Assembly: GCF_000247815.1 (NCBI RefSeq)
Contig: NC_021677.1
Location: 15,282,657 to 15,346,656 of the forward strand
Direction: 5' to 3'
Source of the DNA: Ficedula albicollis
Lineage: Eukaryota > Chordata > Aves > Passeriformes > Muscicapidae
Length of the DNA stretch: 64,000 nt
Part shown: piece by piece, positions 1 to 13,434 of the stretch
Layout: every line of letters begins with the position of its first letter
Position numbering within the stretch: the stretch's first letter is position 1
Program-made: the position numbers and the translations under genes
Notes under the pieces: model-generated
The model's input: only the letters and a program-made list of their open reading frames with translations
The model's database searches: none
Told to the model about the DNA's origin: nothing

Positions 1-118
1 GGGCTATAGCAGTAACTACAGCTCTTTTGCATGAGTGAAAAGGCACTGTGTTCCTCCCACCCACTTCTGATACCAAAATTCTGCTGAGAGATTATGGCAA
101 ATCTCTGTGGGACTGGCT

Positions 119-1524
119 GCTTCACAGTATAATTTATACTCCTCTAACATGTAGCTCTTTGAGTAATATTTTCACAGTACAATTTACACTCCTCTAACAT
201 GTAGCTCTTTGAGTAATATAAATGTAGCAGTCACTGATGAATTTAATGAATTTGCCTGTATCCTAATTTAATTATACCTTCAGATATGCCTTATAGAAAC
301 ACTGACCTTCTGAAGGCTATGGCTTTCCTACTCTTATCTCACAGCCCTTCCACAGGCAGTGGAAAAAAAAGAGACATCAAAATCACTGAAGCACTGCACT
401 TGGTCAGTTTTTATTAAAGCAGCCATCTCAGGACTGAATAGGGACAAAAATTGGAGAAAAAAAAGGAAATAAGTTGTTTGGTCTCAGACAAATGACTGTG
501 CATCAGTCTGGCTCTCTTCATTTACCACAACCACTCATGACCAAAACACCCACTCCAAACCAAAAAAAGTTCTCATTTTGTTTCAAGTCTGGTGTGTTGT
601 TCTTCAACTGATTTTTCACTGAAATTGTATAGCCAGTGCACAGAAAACTAAATGAAGGTGACCTTGTTCATAGGAATCACTGTCCTTTTCATTCTCAAGT
701 GTAGCACCAGTGATAATCCGCCTCCTCCCCTTTCTCTATTCAAAGGAAACCTGAGTGCATCTCTGTATCTCTGAAGACAGAAGAACTCATTTTTTCTTAG
801 GTTTTTCTGCCGCACTTACGAAGTTAACCCTTATTTGCTTCACAGTTATTAATCAGCACAAGCCTCTCTCAGGAAGGGTGTGTGGAGGGTACAGATGAGG
901 AACTTCACTGTATCAAAATCTGATCAGTTGTTTTAGGGCTTTGCTTCACAGTATAATTTATACTCCTCTAACATGTAGCTCTTTGAGTAATATAAATGTA
1001 GCGGTCACTGATGAATCTAATGAATTTGCCTGTATCCTAATTTAATTATACCTTCAGATATGCCTTATAGAAACACTGACCTTCTGAAGGCTATGGCTTT
1101 CCTACTCTTATCTCACAGCCCTTCCACAGGCAGTGGAAAAAAAAGAGACATCAAAATCACTGAAGCACTGCACTTGGTCAGTTTTTATTAAAGCAGCCAT
1201 CTCAGGACTGAATAGGGACAAAAATTGGAGAAAAAAAAGGAAATAAGTTGTTTGGTCTCAGACAAATGACTGTGCATCAGTCTGGCTCTCTTCATTTACC
1301 ACAACCACTCATGACCAAAACACCCACTCCAAACCAAAAAAAGTTCTCATTTTGTTTCAAGTCTGGTGTGTTGTTCTTCAACTGATTTTTCACTGAAATT
1401 GTATAGCCAGTGCACAGAAAACTAAATGAAGGTGACCTTGTTCATAGGAATCACTGTCCTTTTCATTCTCAAGTGTAGCACCAGTGATAATCCGCCTCCT
1501 CCCCTTTCTCTATTCAAAGGAAAC
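119..1524. repeat. Internal duplication, offset 774 bp (171-750 and 945-1524)
   Basis: A segment of about 580 bp occurs twice with a constant offset of 774 bp. It ends in both copies at the shared CTATTCAAAGGAAAC, followed by different sequence (CTGAGTGC and TACTTCCC). I noticed only a couple of substitutions, such as GTAGCAG against GTAGCGG near 230 and 1004. A spacer of about 192 bp (751-942) lies between the copies. The left copy also carries an extra 50-bp tandem repeat at its start. Confidence 0.85.
121..220. repeat. 50-bp tandem duplication
   Basis: Positions 121-170 and 171-220 are near-identical 50-mers beginning TTCACAGTA and containing CTCTAACATGTAGCTC. They differ at a few bases (TATAATTTAT against TACAATTTAC). 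The second large copy near 944 has only one version, so this small duplication arose in the left copy only, or was lost in the right. Confidence 0.9.
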
Positions 1525-2810
1525 TACTTCCCACTGACTTTTCTCTAGCTGCTATGAGATTCATAAATTCCTCTGCACAGACATTCAGAAGGCTTGGATT
1601 CAAAACCAGCTTTGTCAACTGCTGTCTTGGAGCAGCTTTTGAATGACCCATTCATTGCGAGCGCTGTGTCAAGTCAGCTATAGTCGAAACTGCTGCAAAG
1701 ACAGCAGGACCAGTGCTGCCTGTGCTGAGTCCAGAAACAGATGGATGTTTGCAGAGCATCATGCCCACACCAATAAGCCACACATGGATGCAGTGCCACC
1801 CAAATGCTGCTGGATGGATCCCTGGGCCCCAGGCCAATGTGCCTGCGGGGCACTGTGCTATCCAAAAGAGTATGAACTCTGGGCTATAGCAGTAACTACA
1901 GCTCTTTTGCATGAGTGAAAAGGCACTGTGTTCCTCCCACCCACTTCTGATACCAAAATTCTGCTGAGAGATTATGGCAAATCTCTGTGGGACTGGCTGG
2001 CTGACCTCAAACTTGGCCAAAATTTCTTGCTGTAACATGGAGCAAACACAGAGGAAGAGGATCTGTGATTATGGCTCAGCTAGCCTCTTTTTCAGAAGAA
2101 GCAAAACTTCCCCTTGACCATTCCCTTTCTAAGGTATTCTGCTGTAACACTCCTCTGGTTGAAGCTCTCTAGAAACTTGGGATAGAAGCAGAATAAAGGC
2201 TTCCTTCAGTACCTTGACAACCACAGCATGCACTCATAAACACTGGTGGCACAACTGGAAAGTTTCCAGACAACTTCAGCTATGATGAAGCAAGGATCCC
2301 ATCTCCATTCAAGCTGACATTTTGAATGTATTTTACTCTTGGGGCTTTTGTTTTGACTGCCTCATTTGGCAGGATTATCCTACACGGTGGTCAAGCCAAG
2401 TCAGATATCTCTGTTGCCAGCATTAACTGGAGTGGCAAAACTGGTGCTCACACATCCCCCTACCCCGGGACAGATAAGCTATGACAACCAGAGACAAAGA
2501 ACTGTCAAAAGAATCTGCCCCAAGTGCAAGTGAACAGGAGGAAAATCATACACAAGTGGTGGCTGCATCATGAAATGATAAAGCAGAAAAGGACAGCCCA
2601 GGCAGGGCAAAGAGCCAAAGCACACTGGGATTGGCAGACATGTACAAACACAGACAGAGATGTAGATGTAACTCCTATTGTCAACATATATTTTTATAGG
2701 GATAATTTTAGAATACTTAACAAGGCTGTACACATTTTCTGCTTGGCATTGCAATCTATTTGTTCACTCTTTTTCTATGACTGGACAAAGGGCAGTATTT
2801 ATTAGGTGAA

Positions 2811-2970
2811 GTGTTTGACAAAGCCTTTAGTGCTGTTAATCACACCAGCTTCCTTGATATATTAAGGCTATTAGGGCTTAACTAGATAAAGATGCACATG
2901 TTACTAAGTGAATCACCTTCTATCTGTCTAATGGAAACCAAGTGTTGATTTAAGTGGAGTCATCTGTTTA
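2811..2970 (+). pseudogene. Decayed CR1/L2-type LINE reverse transcriptase scrap
   Basis: The plus strand reads FDKAFSAVNHTSFLDILRLL and then GLN before a stop. This matches the well-known LINE motif around the FDKAFDTV-H core followed by a Leu-rich helix. After a frameshift comes ITFYLSNGNQVLI, which fits the next conserved block (W-YL-R-Q-V). The fragment is short, frameshifted and has stops, so it is an old non-functional relic. The clade (CR1 or L2) cannot be fixed from this much sequence. Confidence 0.55.
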
Positions 2971-3477
2971 AAAAAGAGAGACAGAAATTGAAATAAACCC
3001 AAGATTAACAGATGTCACAGAAGGGTCAATGGCGAGCAACGTTGGATCCAAGGCTTTTAAAATAGAAACTTACATGAATATTTGAACTCACTCAAATATT
3101 GCTCTCTGCTTGACTGTGAAAATACAGCATTTAATAGAATTTGGTTAGCTTTTAAAACTACATACATAATTATCTGTATGTATGACAGTTTTTGTGTCAT
3201 TTAAGCATGTTCAGTCCTCTCCACCCCTAGGCTCCCGGGCTACAAAATGATGTTAGATTAATTTCTAGATGATTTAAAATGCACTGTCTAAAATAGTCCC
3301 AGTACATTTATATTGGCTGGGTTGGTGTGGTTTATGTGTTTATATATGCTGTTCTCAAGTACCGGATGATTTTAGTATTAATGGGATATGATTATGTTGA
3401 ACCCTGCACTGGCCAATGTAACTATTCAAAACTAGAGGGGTGTTTAAACACAACAACAAAAAGGAATGTTGATTTGT

Positions 3478-3640
3478 GGTTAAGTTCCAGACACAGCTTA
3501 AGTTGAATTCCTGGCTGTGCCACAGATGCCACTGTGATACCTCAGGCAAGTCACTTCCTGCACCTTAGCTGTAAAAGAGGGAAACAATATTTTTCTTTCT
3601 CCCTTCCCTTCCTTATTTTGTGTGCTTTACCTGTGAGGAG
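3478..3640 (+). mobile_element. MIR-like CORE-SINE fragment
   Basis: The sequence contains GAATTCCTGGCTGTGCCAC, then CTCAGGCAAGTCACTTCCTG, then CCTTAGCTGTAAAAGAGGGA. These are the ordered landmarks of the MIR family (TCCTGGCTCTGCCAC, GGCAAGTCACTT, CTGTAAAATGGGG). The ends are approximate. MIR-like elements are ancient amniote SINEs, and the divergence fits an old insertion. Confidence 0.7.
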
Positions 3641-6220
3641 CTTTCATGCCATGATGGAAATAACAAAGCTGCCACAGAGGTCCATCCAAAGGGAGGCAGC
3701 TGATCAGACTGTTACACCCATGGCATACACAGTCAATCACACTGTGCCAGGTGGGGCTGCTGGATGGAGCTACCAAGTGGAGCAACACTTAGTTTGGGAC
3801 AGACAGAGAGCCTTTGACATGGTTTGACAGCCCTGTGCCACAGCTGAACAGTGGGATACTTAAAAAACATGTAAATTGTTGTTGCAATCCTATTTGCTCT
3901 AGATTTTTATAGATTTTTAAATCATGCAAATTTTAATTTTCTTGTTGAAAGGTGAACTGTAGTTTTGTGACAACGCCAGTGGGCAGGACACAAGAACAGA
4001 GATGAATTTGAGGAAACTATATTTGCCCTCTTGGTTGCCTGAGCTCTGGGAGTGGTAGGCATATTTTTGAACCATGTGCTCATATTCTACTTTCAATGAC
4101 TGCCTGTTTTTCCTCTTATCTTCCCTCTGACTGCCCTAGCCCTTAGTAGGAGTCAGACAGCAAAGGCTTCTCCTGTTTTTTTTTCTGGACCAGTTTTGGT
4201 TTGCAATTTTTAGCTGAGTGTAGGGAGGGGTGGGGGGAACAGAAGGAGCAGATAGGGTGTCAGAAGGTATGGACACTGTGTAAGAAAGGGAGTATACCTC
4301 CCTTTTCTCTGAATCTTTTCCAGGAGCTGAATAGATTCCAACCCTGAAAAGACTGCAGCCTGAATAGAGTCCTTTCAGCTCCATCCACTTTCCCTCCCTG
4401 ATACTCAACTGCAAATGAAAATAAAGTATTTTAATTCCAGCAAGATGACTCTAAAAACAGATCTTTGACAAGGAACAATTTCAACTTTGATGCTTCTAAT
4501 TTCAGCAAAGGTTCATCCTAGTGTATCAAACTCAAAATTTGCCATTTATGTTGGACTGTGTTTTGGTTGCTCATCTGCAACACACTCCTCATCCCCCTCA
4601 CCCCAGAAAAAGCAGAGATGGTCTTATGGCCATTTTCTTTTAACCTAAGAGAAAGACAAATAAAAGTTGTCTATGTAGCATGCTGTGCACACGTGTTGTT
4701 CACTTAAATCCTTTTTCTCTGATCAGCTCTACAGGGTATTTAGTCCATACAACTGCTCTACATTCTCTCTCGGCATATGCACCATGCATTTCCATTCCAC
4801 ATCAAATGTAAACACTCTCTGCACAAGAATGATGGAGACTATGTTTCAAATCTTGCTTGGGTTTATCTTTGAATGCCAGACAAAACAGGCTTTATGTGGC
4901 TTGATAAAAGATTGAGTCATCCCCATTTGCAGACCTTACATCCACTTGCATACCTATTCAAATATAAACACCACCAGCAGATTCCCAAACCAGCGACTAA
5001 TCTGAAGATTGTTTAAAAGATTATTAACTGGCAAGCCATTATTTAATTCCTCCAATTTCCCCCTCTCCCCAAATTCCTAGATTTTATAGGGTATATCGCA
5101 TGTTAGCTAAAAGTCCTCTGGGATTTCTGCTCTTAAATAAGCAAGCAGAGATCTGTGTGGATCACAAGCACACAGCCACTGCCAGTGCTAAGAATCATAG
5201 ATATATGTATGTTTATGTGTGTATGTATATCTGCAACACTTTGTATTTGTAAAGGTTTACACTCTGTCCTCAGCATTATGCTTCCCAACTACTGTCTGCA
5301 TCTACAAACACTAGAAATTTACAGTAAAATCTATCAAAACTCACTTAAACAGGAATTATTCTCTTTGAGGAGTATTTCTTTTTGCCTTTTTACTCTTCAT
5401 AAAATCTGTAGAGGAGTATCACAGATGACTTATGCAAATGAGTCACCACAGCTTAATTAGTCATCACTTTTGAGTAGCAGCATTGCCTCTGTCTGCTAGC
5501 TTGAACTACCTTCAGCCAGTCTGCTTGGGAATAAAGTTCGTATTTTGTATCGCTTACCTTCATTTTTCAGTGCTGAGGAGGTGTACACTATTGAGCTATT
5601 TATGCTCAATACTAGATTTATACTTTTTTTTAAAAATATAATCACATTTACTCTGATCCAAGAGCTGACACTTTAGAAACAGACCACAAAACACAAGTCC
5701 TTGTAATACTGTTCTACAGGCCAGGTAACTATACCTAAGTTGCTACACCTAGAAACTCTCCTAGAGTTATACATAGCACTTAACATAGTTTATATTAAAT
5801 AATTTCAAAATTTATGCAAAAATTGACTGGTTTTCATTTGCGCAGCAATAGGATCTAATGATCTTCAAAGAGATAAAAATGCTGCTAACAAATGGATGCA
5901 AGTGAAGGCCACTCCAAGGACCCTGAGGTCTTCAAGGTATGGCTCTGCCAATCCTCCCATGGATGTTCTCTAGCCAGAAACAGGGTGCTGCTTACACAGC
6001 CTTTGCAAAGAGATCAGATCCAAGGCACGGCACAGCAATGTTCCATGAGGCTGTGTGGGTGACCAAACCCAGCAGCAAGCAGCTGTGTATAAAGCCTAGG
6101 ATAAAAAGGGTATCTTGAACAAATTTCTCTGCCCCAGTCTTATTTCTAGTGCAAGGCTTGTAGCAGAGTATTAAAAAAAAAGGTGCAAGAAAGTACATAT
6201 GCATAAAATCATGGTTTTCC

Positions 6221-6240
6221 TTTTTTTTTTTTTTTTTTTT
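6221..6240. repeat. T20 homopolymer
   Basis: An uninterrupted run of 20 thymines. It could be the poly(A) tail of a minus-strand retroposed copy, but I see no recognisable body next to it. Confidence 0.9.
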
Positions 6241-7752
6241 ACCAACTCATCTCTGACTACTGTTGCTACACTGGAGTTTACATACAGACATCCTGTTTAA
6301 TAATCCTCAAGTGAGTCTTTCTCCATGGCTTTGCCTAATCTCTCTCTCTGTTTGTTTCTATTCTAGCTACTGAAGCTTCTGGCAGCAGTGAATCCAACAA
6401 GCAATTATTTTTGTTTTAATTTTTTACCGTGTATGCCTGATAATTTTATTTTACTGTAGCTGGCAGGATGGGAAGTATAGGACACTGGACACAGAAATCT
6501 GTAGTTTTTAAATGTTTATCTTCTGAAATATTATCAGATTGGTAAGAGAAAAGCTATTAAATCTGTAAGGCTGCCTAATGACCTGGACTGTTGAAGGATG
6601 TGCTTAGTTTTAGTCCAATTTATAGAAAATGGGCATCCTCCATCACAAAGTTCAGCACGGAAATTGCTTCCGTATGCTTGTACTTCAGCATCTGGAAAAA
6701 GACTAAGGATTAAATTAATAGGGATACTTAATCTTCCACATGCCTCAATATTCCTCCACATCCCCCAGGTTATTACTTCTGCAATATTGCAAGAGCTACA
6801 TACAAGATGAGTAACTGCTTGGTGGTGCTTGTTTTGATTTTTATTCATTTCACGTCTCTTTTAAAATTTCCAGCCAAACCCACAGCTTTTAGTTCTGTTT
6901 CTCAGTATTGGGAAGGTAAATCCTCACACCTACTGCAGAAGCTTCCACTATTTAATACCTGAAATGCCTAGTGCATGTTCAGCCTGCAAAGTGCTGAATA
7001 TTTCCATGCCAGACACTTTCTGAAGCCATCTCTCCAAGTGATGTTTTTAGCCTTGCTTTCCAGCACTGGCCAGACAGTTGGGTTGTTTGTCAGACTTTTA
7101 CCATCAATATCTATTTAATTAAATTCAATTAATCCATTTCTATCCAATTTTTTAAAAAGCCAAAATGTGCAACAAGGGCAACATCAGTCAAGGGCTTTTT
7201 TGAAGTTTGCACTTACTGCTCTTCTACCCTAGGAAGCACGGTAACTGTTCCCAGGCTACAGAATGACATCAAAAATAGAGGAAAAACCCACCAAGGTTTG
7301 ATCCTATGTTAGATAACGCAGCAGTTTCACATGAAATTGAAAAACTGGCCACACATGAAGAATTCTTTTAGGTGAACAAGTCATCAACATGAAACTTGGT
7401 ATTTTTGAACTTAGAAAGAAGACGATGAGATAACACTTCTCTAAGTAAAAGGTTAAACTATCTAATGTGCTCTGACTGGATGGTAAATAAGGAGCATCGA
7501 ATAATGAGACATAAATAAGTATAGATCTATATTCTCATTTATGATAGAAATGCTGTCAGAACAGTAACACATCCATGGTGCTGAGCAAAACTACGTCACA
7601 ACAACCAAAAGAAGAAGTCCTTTCAAAGGCATACAACTCATTAAAGCTTAATGCTTCTCCCTACAGTGATGAGGGAAAACTAAAACGTTGGCACCCCATG
7701 CCAAAGAAAAGACCTTTAATGGTCCTAACATGTCATTTTCTGCATTGAATGG

Positions 7753-7910
7753 GCTGAGAGGTCATTATTAGAAACGGTATCATTACAATTTGCCTTATGA
7801 CACACTAAAATAGCAGATTTATTCACACTAAGCTGAGAGGTCATTATTAGAAACGGCATCATTACAATTTGCCTTAGGACACACTAAAATAGCAGATTTA
7901 TTCACACTAC
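7753..7910. repeat. 79-bp tandem duplication
   Basis: Two head-to-tail copies of a 79-bp unit starting GCTGAGAGGTCATTATTAG, at 7753-7831 and 7832-7910. They differ at a few positions (GGTATC/GGCATC, CTTATGAC/CTTAGGAC), so the duplication is not brand new. Confidence 0.95.
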
Positions 7911-10900
7911 AGTAAGATTCCTCTGCAATGTATAACTCTAGTTCACACATTTTTCAGCAAACCAATAAGATAAATAAATCAGATATGAAACCTTTTGCAA
8001 TGGGGAACTGTTAGTTGATTGGAAAGCAAGAGTGGAAAACAATCAAGACAGAAACTGGACCTAGACTTGTCAATGGTCATTCTGTTCCTTGGAGCTGTCT
8101 TCAACATGGTCCCAGTCAAGCTGGTTTCTAACACATGTATGGATAAAATCAATACTCCAGTGAAACAATTACAGAAAATTATTTAGCTAGAAGATGTACA
8201 TTTAGCTAGCCACGTACATAAATGTTGCAAGATACAGTCTTCATCACTTTTGGAAAGCCACCTCCAAGAAGCCTTTGCAATTATTTCTCTTTAAAAGTTA
8301 CATAATCGGCACTCACTACAAAAAATGTATCGAATAATTATCATATCCTTACAATTTTACTGACTTCTATATGTTTAGCAATCACAGACATGGCAGATGG
8401 AAGACAGGAAACCAAATCAGCATAAGTAAAACTCAGAAGGCCTGTGAGAAGTACATTGCCTCCCAGCTTTGGTTTCCAAGATCAGTTCAGATTTGCACTA
8501 GTCAACTCAACAAGCACAGCAGCATCTATTTTAGTATAGATGTTTTCATATGATAGACCTTTATTAATTGATTTTAAAAGTGGTGCTATCTGCTTTTCAA
8601 GTAAATCTGCAAAAATGCAATGATGTCTATGCTGCTCTTTGGGTTAGTACTGATTAGAATGTAAGGGTTCACCTTCTCAGCTAGAAGCATGCAAAAATGT
8701 GTATAAGCTTGGAATTAATATTGTCTTGCAGAACTGTTTGATTCACATTAAAAGGCGTCACATGTCTCACTTGCACACATCTCCTGTACAAATAGAAATC
8801 TCCATTTAAATCTCTACAATTCAAAATTTAGGAGATGACGTTAGGATTAGGATAGAGATAACTCCTAATGTTTTATGTAACTGAAAAAGACTATTATAAG
8901 ATTTTAATTAAGACCTTGGCAATCCTGATATTAATACTGTACTTACTGTCAGATATAGGAACAATTCTGAATATACAAGAAGAGATGTCCAGAAAACTGC
9001 TTTGGATTGCTAGAAACATTCTTAAAAGGCAAACTTTAAAGTGCTCAATTCATTGCAGAAGATTCAATTCTACTTTTAAAACAACTTAACAGAAAGAGAG
9101 CATAATGTCTACTGCTCAGAATGGTTTTAAACTTACTTTTTGCAAATCTGGGTTGTGTTATTCTACTCTGGGAGGTCCACAGGCAGGACCTACAGACATC
9201 TGGGGCGTTCTGGTTTGTAGGGACAACAGGGAGAGTCCAGGGACTGGCCACTTTTAGCCTTCACTGCATATTCTAGATGATTTTGTGCAGTGCCCATATG
9301 TAATACTGAATTTCCTTAGGGCAGCCAAAGCAGCAAGCCTGGCTGATTACCTGAAAAGTGCAAACTGCGCCTGTTATAGCTAAATTGATGGTTGGCAAAA
9401 GGCTGAAAAAGAACAGATTAATGTGAAAATTAAAAAGCTAGCATTGCAGTCATTAATAGTCAAGCTAAAACTAGTGCAGTGAAAGGAAAATAGGAGCTGC
9501 AGGACACAGAATTCCCCAAGTGTGCTGTGGGCTTGCTCCTGGCTGGAGCTGCTGGGCACACCCAGCGTTAAGCCCTGGCAGGCAGCGCTTGCGGTGTGAG
9601 GATGAGGAGGGCTGTGTGAGGAGGAAGGGCACTGTGCACACACAGCTGGGCCCATCTGGAAAAACTGTTTCTGATTCTGAGCTTGGTAGCAAGCCAGCTG
9701 TGGCCAGGTTCCTTGAGGGTAGGCTGAATAGTCACTCACAGATGTTTCAAGGATGAAAAGGGAAGGCTGGTCACCGCACATGAATTGATTTGCTGCCGTA
9801 ATCCTGCTCAACAACATTCCCTGAGGTATCTGCACGCACGATCTTGGCAGGGTGTGTCAGCCCTGCCTGGGTGCTGCACTCCTGCTCTCACCTTCCCTCT
9901 GGACCACAGCTGATCAGGCTGTGGGCAGCCCCCTGCACCCAGCACGCCGAGACAGACACCTTTAGGAGAGCACAGCCTTTGCCACCCTCAGCTTTGTAAG
10001 CAACAGAGAGCAATGGCAAAGGCAAAATATGCCCTGATTACATGCTGGATTTCTTTTCACCAAGGTCTAGCAGGCTGTGCAGTCTTTAGTCACATTCACA
10101 AAACCACCTTTTCAGTGTCTTGCCCATATTACAGCATTCAGTGGGAAGGAATCTGCAGGAAGCTTCCTACAAGTGTGATTCATCCCTTTGGCTTTTGTAC
10201 GTTAGGAAACAATCCTTAGGTTCAGGATCATAAAGTGCATATATCACAAGGTCAAGGTTTCTCTTGGTGCACAAGATGAACAGACTACAGCACTCCCTCT
10301 CCTTAAATCAGCATACTCCTAAATTTGCAGAAGAAAACACAACATTTTACTGATGTCAGTACTTGAAAATTCAAGGTTTTGCCATAAAGGATCACAATTC
10401 CTGTCAATACACTGCTGTTTAAGCTTTTTATTTTAAAATATCCCTTTTAGGTGCCATCTTCTCTGTACTGCTGGAGAGCCCTCCTCTGACTTACAGGAGA
10501 TTTTTCAAATGTATAAGAAGTGTTTAGATGATGACACTAGCCTGCAGCACTGAAAGTGTCTCCTCCTGACATCCAAGACTGAAAACCAATTCACAAACCA
10601 AATGGGATGAAACTGTTTAAAATATTTTGTCACTTTAAAAACCACCTGATACCCTTAATATGGTGCTCAGCTGAGGAAGGATTTAACTGTATGTTGAAAG
10701 CACAACAAGCACCATGTACTTTATGGGAAAGAGAGGGCTCTTTGAGAGCAAAAACACCAAAAAAATTAGCTTTGGCCACCACCTACAGCTGCAGAAAAAA
10801 TGTGATTCTAGCATTGCCAGTGTGTTTTTATGTTAACCACTGTTTGCTGAGTCCAACTGAAAATCTCTATTTTTAGCCTTTCAGCTACTTTCAGATAAAA

Positions 10901-12551
10901 TTCCTACAGATAGGACTAGCTGTATAGGGCAGATAACAAACAACTCTGAAACCACAGATGACCTCATGCAACTGCAAAGAAAGAAGGGTCTGTTACTTAA
11001 AGCAAGGCTAAAATTTAACCCAGCTATACTAAAATTATACAGGGAGTGTTTTACAGTCCCATTACAAGACATAAAAACCCAGTCACTATAAATTCATGGT
11101 GTACTTATTTGTAAGGATGTAAAAAAAAGAGTAATTAATAACCCCCAAACAGCTTATCTCTGAGCCAGTACAACACCAAACCTTTCCGAGGCTCGCTGGA
11201 GATTTTACAAATAGTACTGAGAAGCTGCTTTAGCTGCCATTTGAGAATTATTTGTCCACACTGAAAAGTCATTGCTCTTTGTCACAAGTCACAAGACATT
11301 TCTTAGTGTTCCACACTTTTAGTTGACATTATGGAGAGAAAATAAATAAATGTAATCCAAACTTTCTGGAAAGGGCTTCCATGTGTAAGAGCACATGTTA
11401 ACCACAGATGTGAGGGAGCACTGTGCAGTGATTCTTTTCTGTGCTAAATGCACTCTAACTTCCTCTCTTCTACTTCTCTCTTCCTGTGTGTCCACCCCAT
11501 GTACCAAAAAAAAACTTGTTTCCTTTAAAACATCATTATTTCCAGGAGAGTGAAGTGCGGTCCTGAGTATTATCATTCAAGTTTATTAAAGTAATTCAGG
11601 AGAAAATGTGTAAGAAACAGGCATGTCACAAGTGAATCACTGCAGATCAGGGTGCTGGTTTGTAGTCCTTGGGACGTATTGCTCACACTTCTTTTAGTTT
11701 GCAGAATATTTGCTCGATATTTCTTCAGAACAAAACCTTCATGAGGTTACCACATATTTCCAGTAGTGGAAGAAACACTCAAAGTTCTTTTTCTCAAGAA
11801 AAAGTTTCAGTCTTAATAACTAATGAACAGGTCAGATACATGAGTGAAATAACTCTAAAGTAAAGAAATGCTTTCACTTTCTCTAAGAGATCAGTAAAAG
11901 ATTCAAAGTATTCTTCTTAACTCTTCCTTCCTTTTCTAAATACCAGCATAGGCAAACCTGTATTTTTTAAACAATGACACAACCTCTACCTGTAATCTAT
12001 TTTCTCAAGCACAGCCAGCATTGAAATAAAAGCTTACAAAGCACTTAATTGCTAATTTGTGATTATAGAACAAGTATGATTTTTTTGGATTCATGTCACT
12101 TGGAAGGAGAAACTCCACTTATCATAAGGACAAGGTTTGCTATTTCCCTCTCTAAGGAATTGTAGGTGGACTTATGCAAACAACAGAGCAAAGATCAAAG
12201 GCAAATCTTCGGGATCATAATATACTGAGTTATTAAAGGAACAGAGCCTTTTATCTATTGTGGAGGAAGGAAGTAAAGCATTGAGACATATGTAATATAT
12301 GCAATTAAACATAAAAAAATCCAAGCAAGTCCCAGAAGAGACTGAAATCAATTAAATTCTGGCTTTTTTCCTATTCTTTTAAAACGACAAGAACCAAAAA
12401 CGCAACCTGTGACAAAAATTAGACTCCATCACCTGGAAAAGCCAGGCATTCAACTCTATTTTAAGTTGAATTTTCCCTCACATCCTATGAAACAAGCACT
12501 GTTCAATCACAAACCATGTCCTCATTCACTGCCAGTTCAACTGAGGCTTAC

Positions 12552-12613
12552 CTTGTCCTCCACTCTGTTCAGCCTGGCACCAATCGTGTTATTTCCTCGA
12601 TCTTTGCTTTTCT
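12552..12613 (-). CDS. KCNQ1: KCNQ1 exon 15 (start of tetramerising helix D)
   Basis: This 62-bp exon starts with AG, which completes the Glu578 codon, and then encodes [20 protein letters not shown], human residues 579-598. It opens helix D, the parallel four-stranded coiled coil that drives subunit-specific tetramerisation and carries the leucine-zipper surface for the AKAP9 (yotiao)-PKA complex. The acceptor is TTCTTGTTCCACAG and the donor is GACAAG|GTAAGCC, leaving in phase 0. Positions equivalent to R583, T587, G589, A590, R591 and R594, all known long-QT sites, are conserved. One change from the human sequence I recall is Asn for Ser585. The remainder of helix D and the stop codon should be in exon 16, which is not in this window. 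Confidence 0.97.
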
Positions 12614-13434
12614 CTGTGGAACAAGAAACATTTTCAAATTAATATATGGTGGTATAACAAAATAGCAGCAAACCACAACAGGGTGTGTTTAACTAGCCCA
12701 CCAACACCGTGTAACCAAACACCCTTACCAGGCTGATAGATCCATTCCTTAAAAGTAGTTTTCTGTTTCTTTTTATAGCATTGGCCCATGCCAGGCCTTT
12801 TAATAGCCCTGAGTTTAAGGCATTTTTAATCTTAGTTTTATGCTTTAACCACGGAGAGCAAAAAAAATGTTCCCAATTTAGTTAATGTTTTAATTGCCAC
12901 ATAAAAACAATCTGCCACTATGCAAAGGACTCTACAGCCAACTTGAGTAACACATTCCATAACACTTTTTCTTTTTTCCCCCCTATAAACTATATAGAAA
13001 GATGAGTTTTCAAATGACATAAACAGAGAATTTTCCTTAGCCAGACTTGTCACAAACAAACTTAGTCCTTGCGCTCCTTTTCCAGTGTCTTTTCAAAGCT
13101 ATCAAAGATCTATGTGAATATTGCAAATTTCACAGGAGCTCTGTAATCTTACTACACCAATTTATTGAATATATGGTGAGTCTCAGAAAGGCTAGAGCCA
13201 ATGTTTTGAAGACTTCAGTGAAAGCATGAAGATGCTTCAAGAATCTAAGTAAGAACAATCCTAATTTAAAAGTGTTGATGGCTAAATATTATTGCCAATG
13301 CCTAATCTTCAGAGCACAACCCGTTGGCACGGTTTAAAAATTTGGCAATGAAATGGAAAGTATTTTAGCAAGTATTTTCCATTAATTGTATGTTGATCAG
13401 ATTAATTTTAGACACATCCTTTGTATTGGCTTAC
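12614..13434 (-). other. KCNQ1: KCNQ1 intron 14 (821 bp)
   Basis: This complete intron separates exons 14 and 15. It runs from GTAAGCC to TTGTTCCACAG on the minus strand and interrupts the Glu578 codon after its first base (phase 1). It is AT-rich and holds no repeat or RNA gene that I can recognise. Confidence 0.95.

Larger units (their letters stand above)
1..1999. repeat. 1880-bp tandem duplication, first copy cut by window edge
   Basis: Positions 1-119 are identical to 1881-1999, an offset of 1880 bp. The two copies diverge straight after the shared GACTGGCTG, the left one running into CTTCACAG and the right one into GCTGACC. The simplest reading is a tandem duplication of an 1880-bp unit (120-1999), of which only the last 119 bp of the upstream copy lie in this window. 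The unit has its own internal 774-bp duplication. Identity of the visible 119 bp suggests a recent event or a false duplication in the assembly. Confidence 0.75.
1..12551 (-). other. KCNQ1: KCNQ1 intron 15 (5' part), AT-rich intron
   Basis: This is non-coding sequence downstream of exon 15 on the minus strand. It begins with the intron 15 donor at 12550-12551. It holds the nested duplication at 1-1999, a decayed LINE scrap at 2811-2970, a MIR-like SINE at about 3478-3640, a T20 run at 6221-6240 and a 79-bp tandem duplication at 7753-7910. In 3650-6220, 6241-7750 and 7911-12549 I see nothing I can name. I looked for exon 16 of KCNQ1 (the rest of helix D and the tail) and found no match. Confidence 0.7.

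Noticed and set aside
1652..2038. Open frame of 128 codons on the minus strand
   Set aside because: No recognisable protein family, no splice or promoter context, and it lies in the duplicated block at the left edge.
6534..6848. Minus-strand frame of 104 codons with Cys- and Trp-containing segments that looked domain-like at first sight
   Set aside because: No motif order could be matched to a known family, and both strands are open by chance over the same stretch.
9380..9835. Open frame of 151 codons on the minus strand in a slightly GC-richer stretch
   Set aside because: Low-complexity Ser/Pro/Cys-rich translation without motifs. It does not match KCNQ1 exon 16, which was the expected exon on this side.
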